Below are positions 1-4,420 of a stretch of DNA of 5,365 nucleotides, piece after piece; position 1 is the first letter of the stretch; the number at the start of each line of letters is the position of its first letter. The DNA comes from Desulfuromonadaceae bacterium (lineage in GTDB: Bacteria; Desulfobacterota; Desulfuromonadia; Desulfuromonadales; Geopsychrobacteraceae): positions 1-5,365 of the forward strand of contig JADGED010000173.1 in assembly GCA_016744555.1 (NCBI GenBank). Direction: 5' to 3'. The position numbers and the translations under genes were made by a program. Below the pieces are notes generated by a model. The model worked only from the letters and a program-made list of their open reading frames with translations, had not been told where the DNA came from and ran no database searches.

Positions 1-148
1 GAATAATGGGCTGATTAAGGATATCTCCGCAAGGTATTTTCAGGACGACTTCTTCACGGGAAAGCTGGTCTTCAGCCAGGAAAAGGGTGGTCAAGGCACC
101 ATCATGAAGTTTTTCGGTCAGGATAAAAATATCTAAGGAGTCACCAAA
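1..148 (-). CDS. Ser/Thr protein kinase N-lobe, partial; 5' end unresolved or broken
   Basis: Read on the minus strand, this gives 49 residues that look like the start of a Hanks-type protein kinase. A GDSLD lead-in (residues 2-6) precedes the first strand, then comes a degenerate nucleotide loop LHDGALTTLFLAED (14-27) and the ATP-anchoring lysine in VVLKIP (K37). The pattern recalls the divergent bacterial kinases whose loop begins LH.G rather than LGxGxxG, some of which are fused to a PP2C phosphatase; this comparison is from memory. The catalytic lobe lies beyond the window. The start is a problem. The frame is closed by a TAA at 151-149 and holds no ATG, GTG or TTG before the homology begins; only an ATT (130-128) or CTG codon is available. 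A GTG at 144-142 lies one frame off. Either a rare start is used, a base is missing, or the gene is a 5'-damaged remnant. The plus-strand reading ending at 136 does not resemble a protein I know. Confidence 0.55.
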
Positions 149-287
149 TTATTGGCTATCTAACTCCAGTACGCTCAACAAAACTAAACATTTTATAGTT
201 TAAATATCTGTATTTTAAGCTTTTATACAAAAAAGGCGCTAATTCTGTCAAACGATTAACCAAACTATAACTAACCAGAGGTTATTT

Positions 288-316
288 TTGACTTATGTTG
301 CAAAACCAGTTAAATT
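288..316 (+). promoter_or_regulatory. Candidate sigma-70 promoter of the DAHP synthase gene
   Basis: TTGACT at 288-293 matches the -35 consensus at five of six positions. It is followed after 17 bp by TAAATT (311-316), or after 16 bp by TTAAAT (310-315), each a four of six match to the -10 box. This would start transcription near 322, leaving about 50 nt of leader before the chosen start at 374. I found no convincing TyrR box (TGTAAA-N6-TTTACA) nearby. The call rests on consensus matching only. Confidence 0.4.
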
Positions 317-360
317 CTGCTGCATTAATTAATCTATGTGGGTCAACGTTACCAAAACAC

Positions 361-368
361 AAAGGAAA
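361..368 (+). promoter_or_regulatory. Ribosome binding site that fixes the DAHP synthase start
   Basis: The purine run AAAGGAAA ends 5 nt before the ATG at 374. The alternative in-frame GTG at 338 has no comparable site and would add 12 residues unlike the family. This supports the ATG at 374. Confidence 0.7.
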
Positions 369-373
369 CACTA

Positions 374-1423
374 ATGGTACAGACAAACAATCTTAATGTC
401 CTTGACGTTACGCCGATAATTGCACCTCAAGATTTAAAACAGGTTTTCCCGTTGCCATTATCCAAAGCATCTTTCGTCAACGAGAGTCGCAATACCATTA
501 AAGCAATCCTTAACGGCACCGACAAACGCTTACTAGCAGTTGTTGGTCCCTGCTCTATTCATGATCCCGCAGCGGCTCTAGAATATGCTCAACGACTAGG
601 AAAACTAGCAGAACAATTGCAAGATCAAATTTATATCATCATGCGTGTCTACTTTGAAAAACCCCGCACCACGGTAGGCTGGAAGGGATTAATTAATGAT
701 CCTGACATGGATGGTAGCCATCAAATTTCTAAAGGTCTAGGGGTTGCACGTCAGCTATTTTGTGCAATCAACGATATGCACCTACCTATTGCCTGTGAAA
801 TGCTCGATCCTATTACTCCACAATACCTATCCGATATTATCAGTTGGGGGGCAATTGGAGCACGTACAACCGAGTCACAAACCCACCGAGAAATGGCCAG
901 TGGACTCTCTTTTCCCGTCGGCTTTAAAAATGGTACCGATGGCGGATTAAAGATTGCTACCGACGCCATGGCAGCAGCTTGCCGTGAACACAGTTTTCTC
1001 GGAATTAACTATGCTGGACGCAGTTCAATTGTCCACACTGCTGGTAACCCCAACGTTCACATTGTTTTGCGAGGCGGCGATGACTCCCCTAACTACGACT
1101 CAGAAGCAGTGAGCAAAGCTGCAGACCTTTTAGCTAAAAACAATCTACCTTCAGCTATTATGGTCGACTGTAGTCACGCAAACTCATATAAAGATCATAA
1201 TCGGCAAGGTGAAGTTCTAGAGAACATTGTCGATCAATTAATTGCCGGTTCAACTTCAATTACCGGGGTAATGATTGAAAGCAACTTAAATGCTGGCAAT
1301 CAAAGCATTACAGAGAACCTTGATGAGCTAAAATATGGCGTATCTATCACCGACAAATGTGTTGATTGGGACACCACTGTGGATATGCTAACCAAAGCAC
1401 ATCAGCGTTTAGCGCAACGTTAA
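374..1423 (+). CDS. aroF: 3-deoxy-7-phosphoheptulonate (DAHP) synthase, type I, AroF-like
   Basis: This cytosolic enzyme condenses phosphoenolpyruvate and erythrose 4-phosphate to DAHP, the committed step towards aromatic amino acids. The product has 349 residues, the usual length of the E. coli AroF/AroG/AroH family, and aligns end to end from memory. The metal ligands are all present: C60 in GPCSIHD, H268 in DCSHAN, E302 in MIESN and D327 in SITD. So are the substrate-binding residues R91, K96 and R98 in MRVYFEKPRTTVGWKG, R164 in GARTTES, K185 in PVGFKNGTDG and R233 in LRGG. P149 (ITPQY) matches AroG P150, a known feedback-inhibition site, so an allosterically controlled enzyme is expected. 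The N-terminal region, the GINYAGR segment (210-216) and the DCSHANSYKDHNRQ segment read closest to the tyrosine-sensitive AroF, but effector specificity is an inference. The gene appears to be alone in its transcription unit and converges on the DUF3467 gene. Confidence 0.95.
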   Translation: MVQTNNLNVLDVTPIIAPQDLKQVFPLPLSKASFVNESRNTIKAILNGTDKRLLAVVGPCSIHDPAAALEYAQRLGKLAEQLQDQIYIIMRVYFEKPRTTVGWKGLINDPDMDGSHQISKGLGVARQLFCAINDMHLPIACEMLDPITPQYLSDIISWGAIGARTTESQTHREMASGLSFPVGFKNGTDGGLKIATDAMAAACREHSFLGINYAGRSSIVHTAGNPNVHIVLRGGDDSPNYDSEAVSKAADLLAKNNLPSAIMVDCSHANSYKDHNRQGEVLENIVDQLIAGSTSITGVMIESNLNAGNQSITENLDELKYGVSITDKCVDWDTTVDMLTKAHQRLAQR

Positions 1424-1432
1424 TTATACTAC

Positions 1433-1735
1433 TTAATGAATTGGTTGATCACTACTATGGCTAGCTTCTTGGTCAGCCAATTCAATAATTCCGTACTTAT
1501 CTTCATAGGCAACAACATTCTGTTGCAACGCAAGTAATAAGCGCTTGGTATTACGTGGAGAAGATATAAGCCGAGACTTAACTTGTGCCTTTGGTGCCTG
1601 CGGCTGCACGTAGATACAATCCAAAACGAACTCACTATCGTTATGATTTACCAACACCATGTTTACATATTGTCCAGAAGCTACATCATCATTTATTTGG
1701 ATTTCTAATTTTACCTCTTGCACTTTTTCAGTCAT
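1433..1735 (-). CDS. DUF3467 domain protein
   Basis: The product is a 100-residue cytosolic protein of unknown biochemical role. Nearly the whole length fits my memory of the DUF3467 family: an N-terminal strand (residues 8-14), YVNMVLVNHNDSEFVLDC (23-40), APKAQVKSRLI (47-57), TKRLLLALQQNV (63-74) and YEDKYGII (77-84). The tail from about residue 88 is polar and probably disordered. There is no signal peptide or membrane segment. The ATG is preceded by GGAG (complement of 1741-1744) with 5-nt spacing, a good ribosome site. It lies 14 bp downstream of the 106-aa gene on the same strand, so the two are probably co-transcribed. Its stop lies 9 bp from the stop of the convergent DAHP synthase gene, with no terminator hairpin visible between them. 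The family assignment is recognised by motif and was not searched. Confidence 0.82.
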   Translation of the reverse strand: MTEKVQEVKLEIQINDDVASGQYVNMVLVNHNDSEFVLDCIYVQPQAPKAQVKSRLISSPRNTKRLLLALQQNVVAYEDKYGIIELADQEASHSSDQPIH

Positions 1736-1749
1736 AACAACTCCAGTTT

Positions 1750-2070
1750 TTATAAGTCATTTAGCAATCGATAGACACTCTGTTCCAATTCCCACACAAT
1801 TTCGCTCTCGGGCTGATGATCAGCCTTTTCCAATGCAACTCTGGCACGATCTAGTAAACCATGAACACTAAGCAAGATTGGTGAAAGCTTGGTTTCTAAA
1901 TGCATTTGCGGAATTTCACCGACAGATTCTACCGAATCCTGTAGCTCTTCTGCTGCGATATCGACCATACGTAGTGCCGAAGCTGTAGTTTCTGGTAAAA
2001 CTTCATAGAGACGATCAGATTCACTATCTATCTGCGCCAAAATTTGACGATAACGTTCTGAAATTGACAT
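1750..2070 (-). CDS. Small acidic helical protein of unknown function
   Basis: I do not recognise this 106-residue protein. It is strongly acidic (by my count 21 Asp/Glu against 9 Lys/Arg), has no cysteine and a single tryptophan (W93), and lacks a signal peptide or membrane segment. The sequence suggests helices at about 3-23, 28-50, 60-84 and 88-106, broken by proline-containing turns (P26, P54, P64, P87), so a small helical bundle is likely. Translation starts at an ATG with GGGAG (complement of 2076-2080) 5 nt upstream, a strong site supporting a real gene. It is the first gene of a two-gene unit with the DUF3467 gene and is transcribed divergently from the thiamin operon. The linkage suggests a shared role, but nothing in the sequence says what that is. 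Confidence 0.72.
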   Translation of the reverse strand: MSISERYRQILAQIDSESDRLYEVLPETTASALRMVDIAAEELQDSVESVGEIPQMHLETKLSPILLSVHGLLDRARVALEKADHQPESEIVWELEQSVYRLLNDL

Positions 2071-2105
2071 TTTTTCTCCCTTTACTGAAAAACTTAATTC
2101 CGGGG

Positions 2106-2118
2106 CGCATCCTATGCG
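2106..2118. repeat. Small perfect inverted repeat in the divergent intergenic region
   Basis: CGCAT (2106-2110) and ATGCG (2114-2118) form a perfect 5-bp inverted repeat around CCT. It lies 36 bp upstream of the 106-aa gene. On the minus strand it overlaps a possible -10 box (TAGGAT), 18 bp downstream of a TTGATC. It could be an operator or a leader hairpin, but at this size it could also be chance. Confidence 0.25.
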
Positions 2119-2167
2119 AAAGGTGGGGTAAAGATCAAACTTAAAGCGTCAATTTACTGCTTACTTG

Positions 2168-2197
2168 TTGACTTTTTTACTAGCAGACTGGTAATTT
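2168..2197 (+). promoter_or_regulatory. Candidate promoter of the thiamin operon
   Basis: TTGACT (2168-2173) is a five of six match to the -35 consensus. It lies upstream of a weaker -10 region, GGTAAT (2190-2195, spacer 16) or TAATTT (2192-2197, spacer 18). Transcription would begin near 2202-2205, just before the riboswitch, which is the expected geometry. The rest of 2071-2210 is AT-rich and shows only the small inverted repeat at 2106-2118. Confidence 0.4.
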
Positions 2198-2213
2198 CAT
2201 CTTAACTTAACGA

Positions 2214-2305
2214 CACGCTAGGGGCGTCACTGTTACTGAGAGTTCCAGACCTTTTGGAACAACCCTTGGAACCTGATCCGGTTTACACCGGCGTAGGGAA
2301 GCGGC
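2214..2305 (+). promoter_or_regulatory. TPP riboswitch (THI element) aptamer
   Basis: The leader holds the conserved THI-box core: CTGAGA (2236-2241), ACCC (2262-2265), GAACCTGATC (2269-2278) and GCGTAGGGAAG (2291-2301). P1 can form from CGCT (2216-2219) and AGCG (2300-2303). P2 pairs AGGG (2220-2223) with CCCT (2263-2266). The optional P3a is a perfect 6-bp stem, GTTCCA (2242-2247) with TGGAAC (2255-2260). P5 pairs CCGG (2278-2281) with CCGG (2288-2291) around a TTTACA loop. In this family the CUGAGA strand binds the pyrimidine ring of TPP and the P4/P5 side binds the pyrophosphate through Mg2+. The position immediately upstream of thiFSGH fits feedback by the pathway end product. Confidence 0.95.
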
Positions 2306-2337
2306 AAGAATTACCGATAGAGTCTATCGGCTGCCGC
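2301..2337 (+). promoter_or_regulatory. Predicted antiterminator hairpin of the TPP riboswitch
   Basis: GCGGC at 2301-2305, partly the 3' strand of aptamer P1, is complementary to GCCGC at 2333-2337, the 5' arm of the terminator. Between them sits a perfect 7-bp hairpin, CCGATAG (2314-2320) with CTATCGG (2324-2330), which brings the two ends together. Without TPP this long hairpin would form and remove the terminator's 5' arm. With TPP, P1 captures GCG (2301-2303) and frees the terminator. The pairings are visible in the sequence; the switching is inferred. Confidence 0.7.
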
Positions 2338-2355
2338 CTTTTGGGCGGTTTTTTT
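2334..2355 (+). terminator. Riboswitch-controlled rho-independent terminator
   Basis: CCGCC (2334-2338) pairs with GGCGG (2344-2348) around a TTTTG loop, followed directly by seven T (2349-2355). It ends 17 nt before the thiF start, so it acts as an attenuator within the operon leader and not as the end of an upstream gene. Confidence 0.88.
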
Positions 2356-2372
2356 ATTTAACCTGTGAAATT

Positions 2373-3179
2373 ATGCTGATATATATAAATGAAAACCCAC
2401 TTGAACTCAATGTTGGACACAAGCTGTATCAACTACGGGATCAGCATAATAGTGCTGCCGATCTACTGATCGTAAATGGTTTTCCGGCAACTAGCGATTT
2501 AGAATTGAAAGACGGTGACCACGTCGTCATAATTCAACGGGGACAAAGGCCTTCAGCAGAAGAGCTAGAGAGCCTGATGATGGCGCGCCACACCCCTGGT
2601 GTACACAAAAAAATCAAGTGTGGCCGAGTTGGCATTGCTGGAGCTGGCGGTCTAGGTTCTCATGTAGCTTTTGCTTTAGCACGGGTTGGAGTCGGCCAAC
2701 TAAATATTGCTGACTTTGATGTCGTCGAGCCATCTAATTTAAATCGGCAGCAGTATTTTGTTGATCAAATTGGATTGCCAAAGGTTGTTGCGTTAAAAGA
2801 AAATTTACAGCGGATCAATCCGGCAATAAAAATAAATATCTTTCAGCAAAAAATAACCCCAGACAATATCGCCAACTGTTTTGGAGATATAGATATTTTG
2901 GTCGAAGCCTTTGATACTGCGGAACAAAAGGCGATGCTGACAAATTGTTTTTTACGTAATTTCCCTGAAAAAATATTAATTGCAGCATCTGGTGTTGCCG
3001 GTTATGAACCATCTAACAGCATCAGAACAAAAAAAATTACCGATAAATTTTACCTTTGTGGTGATGGCGTTACTGCAGCAAAACCTGGTTGTGGCTTAAT
3101 GGCTCCACGTGTTGGAATAGCTGCGCACCATCAAGCAAATACAGTACTAAGACTATTACTCAATGAATCAGCGGAATAA
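2373..3179 (+). CDS. thiF: ThiS adenylyltransferase ThiF (short type) with N-terminal ThiS-like domain
   Basis: ThiF activates the C-terminal glycine of ThiS as an acyl-adenylate, the first step in loading sulfur for thiazole synthesis. The 268-residue product has two parts. Residues 1-57 resemble a ubiquitin-fold ThiS (N-terminal strands, LLIVNGFPA, LKDGDHVVII) but lack a terminal Gly-Gly. A linker containing ARHTPGVHKK (71-80) leads to the E1-like domain. This has the ATP loop GIAGAGGLGS (87-96), DFDVVEPSNLNRQQYFVDQIGLPK (114-137, with R125 and K137), VEAFD (177-181), AASGVAGY (204-211) and GLMAPRVGIAAHHQAN (241-256). It matches the short ThiF type I associate mainly with anaerobes. Unlike E. 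coli ThiF it has no CxxC zinc pairs; its cysteines are C83, C169, C192, C229 and C240. The ATG lies 17 nt after the attenuator U-tract and has no good Shine-Dalgarno sequence. thiS follows 5 bp after the stop. Confidence 0.92.
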   Translation: MLIYINENPLELNVGHKLYQLRDQHNSAADLLIVNGFPATSDLELKDGDHVVIIQRGQRPSAEELESLMMARHTPGVHKKIKCGRVGIAGAGGLGSHVAFALARVGVGQLNIADFDVVEPSNLNRQQYFVDQIGLPKVVALKENLQRINPAIKINIFQQKITPDNIANCFGDIDILVEAFDTAEQKAMLTNCFLRNFPEKILIAASGVAGYEPSNSIRTKKITDKFYLCGDGVTAAKPGCGLMAPRVGIAAHHQANTVLRLLLNESAE

Positions 3180-3184
3180 ATATT

Positions 3185-3385
3185 ATGCAACTGACAATTA
3201 ATGGAACCAGCAAAGATTACCCAGATAGCATCAGCGTACAACAACTGTTAGTTCAACTAGATTTGGCTCCTGAACTCGTAGTTGTAGAATTAAATCGCGA
3301 CATTTTAACCCCAAACATGCATGCAGATACCATCCTTAAAACAGAAGACAAAATTGAGCTGGTGCAGTTTGTAGGTGGCGGTTAA
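3185..3385 (+). CDS. thiS: Sulfur carrier protein ThiS
   Basis: ThiS is a small ubiquitin-fold carrier whose C-terminal glycine is adenylated by ThiF, converted to a thiocarboxylate and then gives its sulfur to ThiG. The 66-residue product is full length for the family. It starts MQLTINGTSKDYP, has a central VVVELNRDIL (32-41) and DKIELVQFVGGG (55-66), and ends in the diagnostic glycine tail. The start follows the thiF stop by 5 bp; GGA at 3173-3175 is only a weak ribosome site, so translation may be coupled to thiF. A 261-bp non-coding gap separates it from thiG, unusual because ThiS and ThiG work as a complex and their genes are often adjacent. Confidence 0.95.
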   Translation: MQLTINGTSKDYPDSISVQQLLVQLDLAPELVVVELNRDILTPNMHADTILKTEDKIELVQFVGGG

Positions 3386-3407
3386 AGTCAAAGCTATTTT
3401 TTAAAAA

Positions 3408-3535
3408 AACCTTTAGGACGCAAAAAGGCGGAAAAATCGGATAAAATCTGATTAGGTTCTAAACCAAAGAAAAGCATTTGGGTTTTAAATCATGCTTTTT
3501 CAGACTTTTCAGATTTGATCAGCGTCCAAAGGGTT
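3408..3535 (+). repeat. Imperfect large inverted repeat between thiS and thiG
   Basis: The ends of this 128-bp stretch are complementary. AACCTTT-A-GGACGC (3408-3421) pairs with GCGTCCAAAGG-G-TT (3522-3535), giving 13 pairs with one bulged base on each side. Inside are several competing hairpins: AATCGGAT with ATCTGATT (around 3435-3453, one G-U pair), AAAAGCAT (3470-3477) with ATGCTTTT (3492-3499), AAACCAAA (3461-3468) with TTTGGGTTT (3477-3485, one bulge), and AAATCTGA (3444-3451) with TCAGATTT (3509-3516). No reading frame of note crosses the region on either strand. It could be a small non-autonomous mobile element with terminal inverted repeats, or an RNA structure that stabilises or processes the thi transcript. 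The U-run after the inner hairpin is weakly terminator-like. The pairing is visible; the role is unknown. Confidence 0.5.
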
Positions 3536-3559
3536 GTTGGTATTAAATTTTGATCAGCG
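3514..3559 (+). repeat. Pair of 11-bp direct repeats upstream of thiG
   Basis: TTTGATCAGCG occurs exactly at 3514-3524 and again at 3549-3559, 35 bp apart. The first copy overlaps the 3' arm of the large inverted repeat. The second copy overlaps a TTGATC (3550-3555) that, with TATTAT (3571-3576), could form a promoter with a short 15-bp spacer. The repeats may be a duplicated protein-binding site or a trace of local duplication. The remainder, 3560-3634, shows nothing further that I can identify. Confidence 0.4.
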
Positions 3560-3634
3560 GATAAACCCCTTATTATTTAACAAACTACTGTCCAGCGTAT
3601 CTGCATGTGGCCGTGGCTTAATACATTGCATAAT

Positions 3635-3638
3635 AGGA
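3635..3638 (+). promoter_or_regulatory. Ribosome binding site that fixes the thiG start
   Basis: AGGA lies 8 nt before the ATG at 3647. An in-frame ATG at 3605 would add 14 residues (starting MWPWLN) that precede the normal ThiG start and have no comparable site, so the ATG at 3647 is preferred. Confidence 0.65.
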
Positions 3639-3646
3639 TAAAAGAC

Positions 3647-4420
3647 ATGGATAAATTGATTATTGCCGGAAGAGAATTCGATTCACGTTTGCTAGTTGGT
3701 ACTGGCAAGTTTGCTTCCAATCAGGCCATGGTAGATGCTATGGAAAATTCTGGGAGTGAAATTGTTACGGTAGCACTGCGACGAGTTGACATTGACAACC
3801 CAGAAGACTCACTGCTATCCCATATCGACCCTAAACGCTATCTTTTGCTACCTAACACCAGTGGTGCTCGTGATGCTGAAGAAGCGGTACGGTTAGCACG
3901 GTTAGCCAGAGCAGCCGGTTGCGAACCTTGGATTAAACTGGAAGTTACCCCCGATCCATACTATCTGCTACCGGATCCAATTGAGACACTCAAGGCCGCT
4001 GAAATTTTAGTCAAAGAAGGCTTTATCGTCCTACCATACATGCCTGCTGATCCAGTCCTTGCCCGCCGTTTAGAAGAAGTTGGCACTGCTACAGTTATGC
4101 CATTAGGTGCACCGATTGGCACGAATAGAGGCGTTCGGACTCGAGACCACATTGAAATAATAATTGAACAGTCAAATGTTCCGGTTATCGTTGATGCCGG
4201 TCTTGGCGCACCTTCCCATGCGGCAGAAGCAATGGAAATGGGTGCCGATGCGGTACTAGTAAACACTGCACTAGCCGACACCCCTAATCCAGCGCTAATG
4301 GCTCAAGCATTCTGTAAAGGGGTACAGGCTGGACGTGAAGCATATCTAGCTGGTCTAGGTACTCAACGTCACCAAGCTGAAGCTTCTAGCCCATTGACCG
4401 GTTTTTTGAGGAATGACTGA
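3647..4420 (+). CDS. thiG: Thiazole synthase ThiG
   Basis: ThiG is a cytosolic (beta/alpha)8-barrel that forms the thiazole phosphate from 1-deoxy-D-xylulose 5-phosphate, dehydroglycine and the sulfur of ThiS thiocarboxylate. The 257-residue product matches the family length and opens with the expected AGREFDSRLLVGTGKFAS (7-24). The Schiff-base lysine is K97 in WIKLEVTPD, with the partner acid E99 beside it and D183 in VDAGLG, corresponding to K96, E98 and D182 of the Bacillus enzyme. MPLGAPIGTNRG (151-162) and the DAGLGAPSHAAEAMEMGADAV region (183-203) form the phosphate-binding end of the barrel. No key residue is missing. The stop overlaps the thiH start in TGATG, which indicates translational coupling. 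The 261-bp gap before it may contain an extra promoter or processing site. Confidence 0.97.
   Translation: MDKLIIAGREFDSRLLVGTGKFASNQAMVDAMENSGSEIVTVALRRVDIDNPEDSLLSHIDPKRYLLLPNTSGARDAEEAVRLARLARAAGCEPWIKLEVTPDPYYLLPDPIETLKAAEILVKEGFIVLPYMPADPVLARRLEEVGTATVMPLGAPIGTNRGVRTRDHIEIIIEQSNVPVIVDAGLGAPSHAAEAMEMGADAVLVNTALADTPNPALMAQAFCKGVQAGREAYLAGLGTQRHQAEASSPLTGFLRND

Noticed and set aside
2..136. Plus-strand open frame at the left edge ending in TAA at 134-136
   Set aside because: Its translation resembles no protein I know, whereas the minus strand over the same bases gives a recognisable kinase N-lobe.
241..280. Possible TyrR operator upstream of the DAHP synthase gene
   Set aside because: The nearest sequence does not match both halves of TGTAAA-N6-TTTACA.
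338..373. Upstream GTG start for the DAHP synthase
   Set aside because: The 12 extra residues are unlike the family, and the ATG at 374 has the ribosome site AAAGGAAA.
744..969. Short open frames on both strands inside the DAHP synthase gene
   Set aside because: They overlap the most conserved part of a clearly real gene in other frames and have no family features.
1429..1871. Alternative frames over the DUF3467 and 106-aa genes (minus 1429-1635, plus 1659-1871)
   Set aside because: Both are shadows of genes that have good ribosome sites and, for DUF3467, a recognised family.
2815..3012. Minus-strand open frame inside thiF
   Set aside because: It is antisense to conserved ThiF sequence and has no recognisable content.
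3470..3500. AAAAGCAT/ATGCTTTTT as a rho-independent terminator after thiS
   Set aside because: The stem is AT-rich with a 14-nt loop and the T-run is interrupted by C. It is better treated as one of several alternative hairpins in the element.
3605..3646. ATG at 3605 as the thiG start
   Set aside because: It would add 14 residues not found in ThiG; AGGA before the ATG at 3647 fits better.
3961..4281. 106-aa minus-strand open frame inside thiG
   Set aside because: Its composition is that of an antisense shadow, opposite the conserved phosphate-binding half of ThiG.
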